Shown here: in pieces, positions 45,211-58,463 of the stretch
Layout of the letters: each line of letters opens with the position of its first letter
Numbering within the stretch: position 1 is the stretch's first letter
NCBI GenBank assembly: GCA_030490835.1
Contig: CM059973.1
Location: 62,438,008 to 62,502,007, forward strand
Length of the DNA: 64,000 nucleotides
Direction of reading: 5' to 3'
DNA from: Annona cherimola
Lineage: Eukaryota > Streptophyta > Magnoliopsida > Magnoliales > Annonaceae
The notes under the pieces: generated by a model
What the model was told of the DNA's origin: nothing
The model's database searches: none
Seen by the model: the letters and a program-made list of their open reading frames with translations, nothing else
Made by a program: the position numbers and the translations under genes

Positions 45211-48200
45211 TGTGAAACCCCGACAATATACGCATCATTTCGACATTGTAACCCTAGATTCTTTCGTAATTATTTTTATGATAAATGAAAATTCATGAGT
45301 TATATTGGTGGATATGTATATTGGAGATTAAAATAATGCAATTAGGAATTTAACCCCGTGAATAATGCTCGTGAATAGTAAACGTAAATAGCAACTAGGG
45401 ATTAAGACATGTGATTAAGAGTTAATCACTTGCATTAACCTAATCACAAAAAGACAAAATAGAGATTTAATCACTATAGGACAAAATAGCATTACTTTTA
45501 GATATTTTAATACCATTTTGGATTTTTGTGGAAAAAAATTCATAAGTTGCAATCTGGGCGTCGGAATTTGATGAAATTTTTTATAGATGATTAAAAATTC
45601 ATTATGGACATGATGGATGGGTTAATATGTGATGAAAATCATAAATCAAAGGTCAAGATGGAATGTCAAAACAAGATAAAAAATGTGAGGACCAGGTATT
45701 TTATTTTATTTTTATTACAACTTTTCTCTATTTATGAGGTAACTTATGAACATGCTAATAAGAATTTTACGATATTAATGGATACATAACATATATGGGC
45801 ATGACATTTAGAGAATGTATAGTGTATATGTGCATGTATTATGGGCATGACATTTAGAGAATGTCAAGGGGTAGACGCCCCTTGCGGGGGTGCAGGGGGC
45901 AGCGCCCCTGAAGAAAATTTTAATTATTTAAGTCGTAGGAGTGGAAGAGTAAATTACCAAATGCGATTAGACCCGACTCATGCTCCGACCCGTCCTGGAC
46001 CCGACCCCGACCCGATGGGGGTTCGATATGAAGCGAAGCCCGCGCGTTAGACTCCATTTTCTCACCTCACGCCCGACTATTTTTCTTCTTCTCCTCTTCC
46101 CGATCTCTGCGTCTTCTCTTCTTTCTCTTCTACTCAGTACGATCTAGCAGTAGATCTCTTCGAGAAAGCCCTACTGACTGCCTCGAAGGTGATCGATTTG
46201 AATCAAGGAAGCTCCAAATCTCTGCAAGCTAAGCCTAGGGTCGCTGTTTTGGGAAAAATCACGATCGAGGTAAGTAGATGTCGCCCCTTCTCGATTTAGT
46301 GATGAAATTTTACGTTAAACGCGATACGAGGCTAGAGGGAATGTATAGCTTCTAACGACTCCATGATATTAGGCGTAGAGTTCGTAACAGTTAGGGTTCA
46401 TGGTGAATTTACTTTGAATGCGTGATTTCTATGATGTAAAAGACTTCTTAGCAGTTGTTATATTGTTGAAATGTGACGTGAATTGATTTGCCCCAATCGA
46501 GAGTATGAATTGAAGGTTCTTTCATTTCGCACCTATCATGTGTTTGATAAAATGCTTGTGTGACAGATCTATGTGTTGTATCTGAATTGTGTTGATGTTG
46601 TATGCGTGGTTTGCGATGTGTTTCATTGACTGTTATGTATGATGCGTTATCTCAAATAGTTGGTTGTAAGGGTTGTTCATGGCCCCTGATTGACATGAGG
46701 AGGGGGTTGTTCATGGCCCTTGATGGACATGAGTAGATGATTGGTTGTGTTGGTCAATTTGTGTGTATGGTTATATGTATACGATCTTGGGAGTGGGTAT
46801 TGGACCCATGTGTATTAGCTTCATCACTGTATGAGTATCCATCATTATGCTTATTTGCACCTTGTGCTAACCACTATCTACTTACTGGGTCTATTTAGAC
46901 TCATATCATTGTTATTGTGGTTTTAGATCGCAGGTCAGAAGGAGAACTTAAGGATGGGACAAGTTGAAGATCAAACATGAGAGACCCTAGCACAATATGT
47001 TGATTCCAGTTCTTTTAGACTTGTGCTCTTTTGATAATCATATATGTAGACAATTACTTAGGCGGATTCGTTTTGACAACTATAATGTATTTGGTATTTC
47101 AGATTGGATTATAATCCTTGTTGATGCACACATGCATGACTATTATATCTGTTTGTTGTGTAAGGAAAATATGTAATGATTTCCTTCTATATGAATGTTT
47201 TTATTATATGAAAATGCAAGTATATAAATAGGATTGAATGTTACAGATGGAAATGTAATGAATATCAGGTCATGTATTCCATATTACCCCTTGTATGTTA
47301 TGGGGAGATGCTGCCGAATTTTTCTATGATTGTGTAGCGCCGTTGATTAGTTATTGAGTATTTCTATGAATGGGGCGTTACAAAAAAGTAGCTAACTTTT
47401 AAAAAATTCTACTTTGACTTTTTAAATAAAATAAATGATAAAAAATAAAAAAATTAAATGAAATGGCTGCTGCAGCAGGGGGAGTGACTAGGGGGAAGTT
47501 GGAGGCTTGAACAAGATCAATGGTCATTAATCATCATCATCTTTAATCAATGGTTAAGATTAATTTAGCCTAATTTAATTAATTTTAAAAAATCAAAAAA
47601 ATAGGTAACAAAATAGGGCTGCATAGGGGGGCTGGAGAAGACCTAGGGTGGGCAGCACATGGCTCAAATTATTTTTTAAAATTAAAAAGAAATACCAATT
47701 TATAATTAAATACCTCAAAGCTAGGGGGTAAATTCTAAATTCTTGAAAAATGCAACACTATAAATAGGGCAGTAGGGTGAACGTCCAAGGCCATCAAAAC
47801 CCAGCTCCATTTGAGCCATTCCAAGACCTCAAACCATCCCACACGTCCAAGGAAAGAGAGGAGTAAGCTAGAGAGAGAAAGTGTGAGAAAAAGAATATCT
47901 CCACTTCGGGCAAGTGATTTCTACCCAAATTTCTTTTGGATGTTAAGTAGGGTAAAAACATGTTTAGATAATGCATAATAATGAGAAAATAAGTATAGAT
48001 ATAATGCTTAAATGGAATAATGCTAAAACATCAAAAATTTGGAGCAAAGATGGGGTATTCGAGAAGATTGCATATGATATGTGAAAATAATGCTCCAAAA
48101 TTGATAAATGATGATTTGGGATGTATGATTATGATAAATATGATGTTCGAATAATGATATATTAATTTCATGATTTTTAAAATTAAGGATTATGCTTAAG

Positions 48201-49454
48201 TGAATTTATGTTGATTTTTAATATATGGAAAAAATGATTTTTTTTGCCAAGTAAATGATGATAAATTCAAAATGTATAAAATTTTCTATGATATACTAGG
48301 CATAATCTAGGTCATGATATTTTTTATTTTTGAAAAAAATATCAATTTTTGGAACCCATGAACAGTAACCACATCCCTGTGAACAGTACCTCGGATGAAC
48401 AGAAACTGCTACAGTAATTCGCTACAGTAAACAGCGTGATTTTGGAGAAAATTTAAAATTAATATTTAAATATAAGGATGAAATTTTTGAGGAACCTATG
48501 GATAAAAATATCTATATAACGAAATAATGCCTAAATATTATAGAGCATGCATGGGAAGCAGCTTAAATAGAAGAAATGAAAATATCATTTTTTTCTTGAA
48601 TAGGAAAAGGAAAAGAAAAAGTCGAGGACACCAACTGACAAGGTAAGGAAGTTATATCTTTTGCAAATTATTTTCAAAATGCTTGAAATTATTTGTAAAT
48701 TGCTTTATGAAATTTATTTAAGGTTGGCTATACCTATAACTGCTTTACATGAACTGAAGTACATTTGTTAAATTGTTTTTTAAATGCTTTTTATGAAATT
48801 GTTTATGATTTGCAAATGTCATGCCGGTATGTGTATGTAAATGAGCATGTGCACGAGGAATAGGCCTTAGTTGAGGCAGTAAGCGGACTGGATGTCTGCC
48901 TCACTATTACCAAGTCACTTATATAGGCCCAGGCCGGCGACAACCTCTCTGAGATGGGAGCATGTATGAGATGGGCGCCTAGCTAGCATCGCATCCAAAT
49001 GAATGTCATGAATGCTATGTATGCATTGCATTTGCATTTTATGAAATGCATGAAAATGATTGAAAAATTATGTATGGCTCGCTTACTGAGTATTATTACT
49101 CACCCATTTCTTTTCAACAACAGACAAGAAATGATGATGAAGGCAACATGCCAAGTGTTTTGTAGTTTTTGATATGAATATATGTAAATTTTATGTAAAG
49201 ACAATGATGATAATTTTAAGATGGAAATGAATATTTTTATTCCAATGGAAATGTTTATGGAACAGTTTTTTATCATAACGGTGACATGTAAAATATATTT
49301 CATGTTAGATGAATGATGAAAATTTTCCATGTATTGATGTTATATATATATATAAATCCTACCATGTGATTAGGGTAACAATCCTAAGTCACGTTTACCA
49401 ATAAAAAATGATCCCGGAGTAAGGCTTCTAGGCACCCTAGTTCGGGGCGCTACA
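45211..49454 (+). mobile_element. Gypsy A 5' LTR (interrupted)
   Basis: The LTR runs from TGTGAAACCCCGAC to GGGGCGCTACA. It matches the solo LTR 41036-43532 (inverted) and the 3' LTR from 54369. A separate solo LTR (45684-47382) is inserted after the first 470 bp. A splice-donor-like AAGGTAAGG lies at about 48641. Confidence 0.9.
45684..47382 (+). mobile_element. Solo LTR of a third Gypsy-like family (family D)
   Basis: The insert begins TGTGAGGACCAGG and ends GGGGCGTTACA, flanked by AAAAA (45679-45683, 47383-47387). The uninterrupted site is seen in the 3' LTR at 54842-54856. It contains G+C-rich stretches (45868-46060), an untranslated-leader-like segment and a splice-donor-like GAGGTAAGT at 46268. 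No internal region is present. The 45841-46050 frame is within this LTR and is not supported as a gene. Confidence 0.85.
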
Positions 49455-49459
49455 GAAGT

Positions 49460-49471
49460 TGGTATCAGAGC
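49460..49471 (+). other. Gypsy A primer-binding site
   Basis: TGGTATCAGAGC lies five bases after the LTR end and is complementary to the 3' end of initiator tRNA-Met. Confidence 0.9.
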
Positions 49472-49652
49472 ATGGATTGGTAAATAGGCAAAAAAAGGAA
49501 AGAAATGATCAAGTTAGGATACATGAAATTATGATTATGATCCATTGATTTATTATTGATGACAATGTATAATATATGTGAATTATATGATCATGTGACT
49601 ATGATATGATAAATATTGATGTTATACTAATGAATATTTTGTGAAGTTAAAA

Positions 49653-50975
49653 ATGCCGCTCACCAGAGCTAAAGTAAGAGCCAATAAAGGAAAGGCCCCA
49701 ATGGAAAAATCAGTTGATCAGGCAAGGGGCGAAGCCAGTAAAAGGACGTATAGGGCAGAATTCGATGAGCAATCCTCTAGGACACGGCCACAGTAAGAGG
49801 AAAGCCCTAGACCTCAAGCAGAGGTCAATATAGAAGAAAGAATTGTTGCGGCCATTGAAAAAGCTATACAGCAATGGACAGCCCAGGCTGCTGGTTTATT
49901 ACAGGAAATGCGGAACCAGCAGGCCCTGCCATCAAGAGGATATGGGGAAAGACCAGGTCCTTCGTCCAACCCCGGCATGTGAAGGGGAATGGAGGATAGT
50001 CTCCTTGAGGCTGACAGAAAGTCTATCAATGCCTTTCTTGCCCAACGCCCGCCCAAATTTGCAGGGGAACCAGACCCCCTCATTGCATAGCAATGGATCA
50101 CGGAAATTAAGAAATTATTCAGAATATCGCCCTGCAATGACCAGTAGAAAGTGTTGTGCGCTACCCACCTACTGATAAAAGATGCGTATGAATGGTGGGA
50201 AATACTAATAGTCACTATGCTACATCCACAGCAAGTTACGTGGCATGAGTTTTTGGAAGAATTCAATAAAGAATATCTCCCTGTAGGGCAACAGAGCCAA
50301 AGGGTGATAGAATTTGAGAAACTTTACCAAGACAGGATGACAGTTACGGAATATGCTACAAAGTTCAACGCCTTGGTAAGATATGTGTCGTGGATTGTCA
50401 ATGTGCCAGAAAATAAGGCACAAAGGTTCCAGAGGGGACTAAGGATCCAGCTAAGAGAGGCGTTAGACCCATTGTTAATAAAGGACTATGCCTCTAGCAT
50501 TAAGAGGGCTAGGGCATTGGAGATGAAGTCAATGAGGACTCAGGAGCTTAGGCAAGCTCAAAAACAATTCTTTACAGCCTCCAAGGAAGGTGAGGCTAAT
50601 AAAGGAAAAAAGAAAATCGTTGGGAAAAAGAAGATCAGTGATAAGACACAGAGCACCCCGACTTGCAGAACTTGCCACAAGCGCCATTCAGGAGAATGTT
50701 TACAAGGAACGGGAAAATGCTACAAATGTGGCCAAGCTGGTCATGTAGCCCGGGACTGCGGGACCGATGAAGCCAAAATAATAAAGTGCTTCAACTGTGG
50801 TCAAGTCGGACACATTTCGCCCAACTGTCCGAATAAGCCACAAGGAGCAACAACCCGAGGGAGGCCGGCCGAGCAAAAGGTCCCTGCCATCGCCAATTGG
50901 CCTGGTACTGCTGCCAACCCAGTGCGTTCCAAGCCCTCACCCGAACGGAGTCACAAGAGATGGAGGAGAAAGTGA
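49653..50975 (+). pseudogene. Gypsy A gag (broken)
   Basis: Gag forms the cytoplasmic particle that packages element RNA. From the ATG at 49653 the frame reads through a basic N terminus into a retrotransposon gag domain (KSINAFLAQRPPKFAGEPDP near 50012; AYEWWEIL near 50187; WHEFLEEFNKEYLP near 50242). Two CCHC knuckles follow, CYKCGQAGHVARDC and CFNCGQVGHISPNC (about 50718-50830), in the nucleocapsid region. The frame ends at 50973, and the protease begins in another frame across this point. Stops at 49795, 49981, 50090 and 50145 break the N-terminal half. Length and layout suit a chromovirus gag of about 440 codons. Confidence 0.9.
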
Positions 50976-53900
50976 TTACAGGTATGATTTACATTTTAGG
51001 AAATTCTACAGTAGCTTTATTTGACTCTGGAGCTACGCATTCATTTATATCATACTAATTCGTAATCACACACGCACTTCAGGTAGAAGAAACTAGTAGT
51101 ACTATACATGTAGAATCCCCAGTATATAGATTGACAAGTATAAATTAAATTTGCAAGACATGTCCTATCAGTATAGATCTCATCCTATTGCCAATGATAG
51201 AGTTTGATGTCATACTAGGGATGAATTGGATAAGTCAATGGGGTGTGACAATTGATTGTAGAAATAAAAATGTGCAATTTGAAACACCAAAAGATGAAAT
51301 AGAGATCAGTAAAATAAGACAACCAGAAAACACAATAAGGATGGTATCAGCTATGAAAGCAGCTAAGCTGATACACCAACAATGTACAGCTTATCTAGTC
51401 TCTATAAACAGAGTAAAAAGAGATGGGGTACTTATGGAACAAATTTCAGTGGTAAAGGAATTTTCAGATATTTTTCCAAAGGAGTTATGTAATTTACCAC
51501 CAGAAAGGAAAATTGATATGGAAATAGAAATTATTCTAGGGACAGCCCCAATATCTAAGACCCCATACAGGATGGCACCAACCGAATTGGTTGAGTTAAA
51601 AGTACAGATTCAAGATTTATTGGATAAAGGGTTTATTAGACCTAGTGCATCACCTTGGAGAGCTCTAGTACTATTTGTAAGGAAAAAGGATGGGAGTTTG
51701 AGACTCTGTATCAATTACAGAGAATTGAATAAAGTAACAGTAAAAAATAAGTACCCACTCCCAAGAATAGATGATCCTTTTGATCAATTAAAAGAAGCTT
51801 CGACATTTTCAAAACTTGATTTACAATCAGGGTACCACCAGTTGAGGATATGTCCAAAGGACATCCATAAAATAGCATTCAGAACAAGATATGGGCATTA
51901 TGAATTCTTAGTCATGCCAGTTGGACTAACGAATGCCCCATCCGTGTTTATGGATATGATGAACAAGATTTTTTGAGAATTTTTGGATCAATTTGTGGTG
52001 GTATTCATTGATGATATATTGATTTATTCAAAGACAGAAGAAGAATATGAGAAGCATTTAAGGATAGTGTTGGAAATTCTCCGAAGGGAGAAATTATATG
52101 CTAAATTCAAGAAATGTGAGTTTTGGTTAAAACGGGTAGCCTTTCTTGGCCACATTATATCCGAGAAGGGAGTACAAGTAGACCCTCAAAAAATTGAAGC
52201 AATAACAAAGTGGCCACAACCAACAAATATCACAGAAATAAGAAGTTTCCTGGGGCTAGCTGGCTACTACAGGAGATTTATGGAAGGATTCTCATAATTG
52301 TCAGCTCTACTCAAAGCTAATAAGGAAAGGAGTTAGATATGAATGGACACAGGAATGTGAGAATAGCTTCCAAGAGTTAAAGAAAACATTAGTAAAAGCG
52401 TCAATTCTAACACTACCTATGGAGAAGGAAGGGTTTGTGATCTATAGTGATGCCTCAAAGAAAGGACTAGGATGTGTACTAATGCAAAATGAAAAGGTTA
52501 TATCATACGCATCCAGACAACTCAAGCCAAATGAGGTAAACTATCCAACCCATGACTTAGAATTGGCAGCAGTAGTCTTTGCCTTGAAAATTTGGAGACA
52601 TTATTTATATGGAGTTAAATGTGCGGTCTATACTGATCATAAAAGCCTCAAGTACATTTTTACTCAAAAGGAGTTAAATATGAGGTAGAGAAGATGGCTC
52701 GAGTTACTCAAGGATTATGACCTCGATATTTTATATCATTCAGGCAAAGCTAATGTAGTAGCTGATGCGCTAAGTAGAAATGTTAGCTTAGCACATCTTA
52801 TCACAAAGGAAGAAGGGCTACTACGAGAATTGATACAACTAGAATTAATTGTAAGCCCACATGGGGTACAAGTTAGATTGTCTCAATTACAAATTCAGTC
52901 GAATCTATTTGAGCAAATTAAAATGGCTCAACAAGAAAATGGAGATTTAAAGAGTTATGTGGAGAAAATGATCAAGAAAAACCCCACTGAATATATACAA
53001 GATGAACATGGGATGTACAGATATACGGGTCGCCTGTGTATACCCAATCAAGAGGAAATAAAAGAACATATATTGAAAGAAGCACATTTCTCTCCATTTT
53101 CAATGCATCCAGGTAGCACCAAGATGTATCAAGACATCAAAAAGATGTATTGGTGGAATAACATGAAGAGAGAAATTGCTGAATATGTGGCTAAATTCCT
53201 AACATGTCAACGGGTTAATGCTGATCATCAAAGAACCCCTGGAAAATTACAGTCGCTAGAAATCCCAAAATGAAAATGGGATGATATCACTATGGATTTT
53301 ATTGAAGGGTTGCCAAGAACCCAAAATGGAAATGATGCTATATGGGTAATAGTTGATAGATTATCAAAGGTAGCTCATTTCCTAACCATCAAGAAAAATT
53401 TTACTGCTGAGCGACTAGTTAAAATTTATTATAAGGAGATAGTGAGACTGCATGGAGTACCTAAGTCAATAGTTTCCGATCGAGATTCCAATTTTACATC
53501 TCGATTTTGGAAAAGTTTACATCAAACCTTAGGTACACAGCCGAAATTCAGTATAACATTTCATCCTCAAACTGATGGGCAAACAGAAAGAGTAAATCAA
53601 ATATTGAGGATATGCTGAGAATGTACACAGTAGAATTTGGAGGATCATGGGATGAATATTTGGCTATGACAGAGTTTGCTTATAACAACAGTTATCAAGC
53701 AAGTATTCAAATGGCCCCATTTGAAGTCTTATATGGACGGAAATGCAGAACTCCTCTAAACTAGGATAAAGTGGGAGAAAGAAAGTTAGCTCCAAACCGC
53801 TAAAAAAGAATGGCAGAAAAAGTTCAAGTGATTCGCCAGTGTATACTCACAGCCCAGAGCGGGTAAAAGAGTTACACCGATTGCAAAAGAAGGGATTTAA

Positions 53901-54332
53901 ATATCCAAGTTGGGGATCACGTATTTATCAAAGTAACGCCATTCAAAGGAGTCACTCGGTTTGGAAAGGGGGAAAATTAAACCCAAGATATGTTGGGCCC
54001 TTTGAAGTTCTGGAAAAAAAGGCAATCTAGCTTATAAAATAGCCCTACCACCAGCCCTCAGTGTCATCCACAATGTATTTCACATCTCCATGCTCAGGAA
54101 ATATGTTTTCGATCCTACCCATGTATTGATAGCAGAGAATTTTCCGATCCAAGAACACTTGAACTATGAGGAAAGGCCAATCTAAATATTGAATTTCAAG
54201 ATCAAGAAGCTTCGAAACAGAGAAATAGAATATGTAAAGGTACAATGGAATCAATATTCAGAGTCCGAAACCACTTGGGAGCTACGAGAAGAGGTTGAAA
54301 GGAAATATCCTCAATTGTTTAAGGAAAGATAG
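50960..54332 (+). pseudogene. Gypsy A pol: PR-RT-RNase H-INT-chromodomain-like (broken)
   Basis: Pol provides the enzymes for reverse transcription and integration. The aspartic protease motif FDSGATHSFIS is near 51030. Reverse transcriptase spans about 51480-52290 ([41 protein letters not shown] at about 52004). RNase H runs to about 52790 ([27 protein letters not shown]). Integrase includes a zinc-binding part (HPGSTKMYQDIKKMYWW to CQR, about 53104-53215), then [20 protein letters not shown] and [11 protein letters not shown]. The C terminus (about 54222-54330) has VKVQWNQYSESETTWE, a chromodomain-like tail. Stops (51054, 51146, 51974, 52295, 52686, 53271, 53616) and frameshifts near 52310, 53605 and 54020 inactivate it. 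Confidence 0.92.
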
Positions 54333-54354
54333 GTTTCGGGACGAAACCTATTGT

Positions 54355-54367
54355 AAGGGAGGGAGGA
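54355..54367 (+). other. Gypsy A polypurine tract
   Basis: AAGGGAGGGAGGA ends one base before the 3' LTR, the expected place for the plus-strand primer. Confidence 0.9.
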
Positions 54368-54368
54368 T

Positions 54369-57300
54369 AGTGAAACCCCGACAATATACGCATCATTTCG
54401 ACATTGTAACCCTAGATTCTTTTGTAATTATTTTTATGATAAATGAAAATTCATGAATTATATTGGTGGATATGTGTATTGAAGATAGAAATAATGCAAT
54501 TAGGAATTTAATCCCGTGAATAGTACTCATGAGTAGTAAATGTGAATAGTAATCGGGGATTAAGACACGTGATTAAGAGTTAATCACTTGGATTAACCTA
54601 ATCACAAAAAGACAAAATAGAGATTTAATCACTACAGGACAAAATAGCTTTACTTTTGGATATTTTAATACCATTTTGGATTTTTGTGGAAAAATAAAGA
54701 AAAATTCATAAGTTGCAATCCGGGCGTTGGAATTCGATGAAATTTTTTATGGATGGTTAAAAATTCATGATGGAAATGATGGATGGGTTAAGATGTGATA
54801 AAAATCACAAATCAAAGGTCAAGATGGAACGTCAAAATAAGATAAAAAAAGTAGCTAACTTTTAATAAATTCTACTTTGACTTTTTAAATACAATAAATG
54901 ATAAAAAAATAAAAAAATTAAATGAAATGGCTGCTGCAGCAGGGGGCATGACCAGGGGGTAATTGGAGGCTTGACCAAGATCAATGATCATTAATCATCA
55001 TCATCTTTAATCAATGGCTCAGATTAATTTAGCCTAATTTAATTAATTTTAAAAAATAAAAAAAATAGGTAAAAAATAGGGTTGCATAGGGGGATGGAGC
55101 AGGCCTAGGGTGGGAAGCACATGGCTCAAATCGTTTTTCAAAATTAAAAAGAAATATCAATTTATAATTAAATACCTCAAAGCTAGGGGGTAAATTCTAA
55201 ATTCTTGAAAAATGCAACACTATAAATAGGGCAGCAGGGTGAACATCCAAGGCCATCAAAACCCAGCTCCATTTGAGCCATTCCAAGCCCCCAAACCATC
55301 CCACACGTCCAAGGAAAGAAAGGAGTAAGCTAGAGAGAGAAAGTGTGAGAAAAAGAAGTGTATCTCCATTTCGGGTAAGTGATTTCTACTCAAATTTCTT
55401 TTGGATGTTAAGTAGGGTAAAAACATGCTTAGATAATGCCTAAGAATTAAAAAATAAGTATAGATATAATGCTTAAATGGAATTATGTCAAAACATCAAA
55501 AATTTGGAGCGAAGATATTCGGGAAGATAGCATATGACATGTGAAAATAATGCTCCAAAATTGATAAATGATGATTTGGGATGTATGATTATGATAAATA
55601 CAATTTTGGAATAATGATATATTAATTTCATGATTTTTGGAATTTAGGATTATGCTTAAGTGAATTTATGTTGATTTTTAGTATATGGAGAAAATGATTT
55701 TTTTCGCCAAGTAAATGATGATAAATTCAAAATGTATGAAATTTTCTATGATATAATAGGCATAAGCTAGGTCATGATATTTTTTTTTTTGGAAAAAATA
55801 TCAATTTTTGGAACCCATGAACAGTAACCACGTCCCTGTGAATAGTAACCTCAGATGAACAGTAACTGTTACAGAGATTTGCTATTGTAATTTGCTACAA
55901 TAAACAGCGTGATTTTGGAGAAAGTTTGAAATTAATATTTAAATATAAGGATGGTATTTTTTAGGAACCTATGGATAAAAATATCTATATAAAGAAATAA
56001 TGCCCAAAAATTATAGAGCATGCATGAGAAGCAACTTGAATAGAAGAAATGAAAATATCCTTTTTTCCTTGAATAGGAAAAGGAAAAGAAAAGTCGAGGA
56101 CACCAATTGACAAGGTAATGAAGTTATATCTTTTGCAAATTATTTTCAAAATGCTTGAAATTGTTTGTAAATTGCTTTATGAAATTTATTTAAGGTTGGT
56201 CATACCTATAACTGCTTTACATGAACTGAAGTACGTTTGTTAAATTGTTTATTAAATGCTTTTTATGAAATTATTTATGATTTGCAAATGTCATGCCGGC
56301 ATGTGTATGTAAATGAGCATGTGCACGATGAATAGGACTTAGTTGAGGTAAGAAGCGGACTGGATGTCCGCCTCACTATTGCCAAGTCCCTTATATAGGC
56401 CCAAGCCGGCGGCAACCTCTCTGAGATGGGAGCATGTATGAGATGGGCGCCTAACTAGTGTCGCATCCAAATGAATGTTATAAATGCTATGTATGCATTG
56501 CATTTGCATTTTATGAAATGTATGAAAATGATTAAAAAATTATGTATGACTTGCTTACTGAGTATTATTACTCGCCCATTTTTTTTAACAACAGACATGA
56601 AATGATGATGAAGGTAGCATGCCAAGTGTTTTGTAGTTTTTGATATGAATATTGTTGGAAACAATGTTCAAAACAAAACAAATTGACCAAAGCATAAGTT
56701 TTGATGATTAAACAAAGACTAATTTGAGTATATAAAGTGTACTAATGAGTTTGCCAAGTGTTTAAGGAAAACAAAGAAGTCAAGTCGATTACCAAGTCGA
56801 CTTGGACTTCGACTTGGGGTGAAGTCGATACCTAAGTCGACTTCACAAGCGACTTCAAATGGCAAAAGGTGGATAGTATTGAAAATAAAAAACAAGCAAG
56901 TGAAGTCGCAGGCCAAGTCGACTCCAGGTGCGACTTAGGAAACCAAGTCGCAGACGAAGTCGACTCCAGCATCGACTTCAAGCATCCAGAGTTGAAAAAG
57001 TGGAAACGGACATGACGAAGTCGCAGTTGAAGTCGACTCCAGGAGCGACTTGGGCGAAGTCGCAGACGAGGTCGACTCCAACTTCGACTTGAGGAGTTCA
57101 GACTTGAAGATTGAAGTTTCAAGCTTATTCCAAGGATCCATTTGGACTTTATCAAATCCAAGATCTCCAAAATTTTTCAAAGCTCAAGATCTTCAAAGAT
57201 CAAACAAGATCTACAAATATGAAGAATCATTTCAGAATGAAAATGATTCAAAGGAAGAAAGCCAAGGATGATAGAAGCAGACTAAATGAAGATCAAAGAG

Positions 57301-58458
57301 TTTTCAGCAAAACCCGAGCCAAGTCGCAAGTCAAGTCGACTTCAGGTTCGACTTGAGTCGAAGTCTGAAAGCCAAGTCGACCCAAGACTCGGACTTGGAA
57401 ATCTGAAGAACTGGAGTCGCACACGAGGTCGAACGTTGGAGTTCATTTATTGCGCGCCAACCACCTCTACAACGTTCAAATCCTTCTCTTTCTATATAAG
57501 GACCCTCAAATGAACGTGAAAACACACAAGAACATTACAAGACACTACTATATAGTCTACAAAGTCCAAAGAGAGAAAAGAAGATCTAGAAAGGAATCCT
57601 ATTTGCTTTTCTCCATTTCTGAGTGGTCCATATACATTCTAAAGAAGAAGAGAGCTTCAGGTTGCAAGCTGCTTCATCAAGAATCATCCAAGCTGCTTCT
57701 GAATTCTTCCTCGAGCTCAAACTTGTCTACACATCATTGTATAGTGTAATTTTTCTTTTTCAAAGTCTTGTTGTATAAATCTTGATTTAGCTTGAGTAGC
57801 TAAGATCAAGTGTATGCAAAGTAGGGTGTGATTGGAGTGAGACTCATCACCTACTTGTGTAAGTGTTTGCTTATGCCCCCTAGAGCTGGAATCTAGAAGA
57901 GAGCGGTGACTCTAAGTGTATTCGAGGAATACATAGTGGAACCCAAGTCACAACGGAGTGTGAGCTTGGAAGAGTGGAGTAGGGAAGGTTTGCCCGAACC
58001 ACTATAAATCTTGTGTTCTATTTATTTTTACTGCTTTATCTTATTTGCTCTACATTTGCTTTCAAAGGGGATTAAATTTTCAAGGGGTTAAGAGTTTATG
58101 ATTTACGAAAGAAGATTATTTTTTAAAGAACCCAATTCACCCCTCCCCTCTTGGGTTTAGCCATCAACTCGGGACCAACAAGTATGTAAATTTTATGTAA
58201 AGACAATGATGATAATTTTGAGATGAAAATGAATATTTTTATTCCAATGGAAATGTTTATGGAACAGTATTTTATCATAATGGTGATATGTGAAATATAT
58301 TTCATGTTTGATGAATGATGGAAAACTTTTATGTATTGATGTTATATATATATATATATATCCTGCCGTGTGATCAGGGCAACAATCCTGAGTCACATTT
58401 ACCAATAAAAAATGATTCTGGAGTCAGGCTTCTAGGCACTCTAGTTAGGGGCGCCACA
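54369..58458 (+). mobile_element. Gypsy A 3' LTR (interrupted)
   Basis: It begins AGTGAAACCCCGAC (first base changed) and ends GGGGCGCCACA. It aligns with the 5' LTR throughout, apart from an insertion at 56653-58180. Without it, the LTR is about 2557 bp. Confidence 0.9.
56653..58180 (+). mobile_element. Solo SIRE-like LTR inside the Gypsy A 3' LTR
   Basis: The ends are TGTTGGAAAC...GGGACCAACA, a perfect TGTTGG/CCAACA pair, flanked by AATAT (56648-56652) and AGTAT (58181-58185). The 5' LTR of Gypsy A shows the uninterrupted site at 49170. It is related to the Copia B LTR but clearly a different subfamily. It carries the GTCGAC hairpin array (56775-57440), a tatataagg promoter-like element near 57494 and the ctataaatct block near 58000. 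Frames inside it are array or leader translations. Confidence 0.9.
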
Positions 58459-58463
58459 GCTTC

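Larger units (their letters stand above)
45211..58458 (+). mobile_element. Gypsy A: complete chromovirus-type Ty3/Gypsy element
   Basis: The element is flanked by GCTTT (45206-45210) and GCTTC (58459-58463), a 5-bp duplication with one mismatch. The interrupted Copia B LTR continues in register across the gap. The structure is 5' LTR (45211-49454), PBS (49460), gag, pol, PPT (54355-54367) and 3' LTR (54369-58458). Each LTR carries a later insertion; without them both are about 2.5 kb. The pol C terminus has a chromodomain-like end, pointing to the chromovirus branch, perhaps Tekay-like. All ORFs are broken. The two LTRs differ by several percent by eye, so the insertion is not recent. Confidence 0.9.

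Noticed and set aside
45841..46050. G+C-rich ORF as a host exon
   Set aside because: It lies inside a solo LTR defined by AAAAA duplications and an empty site.
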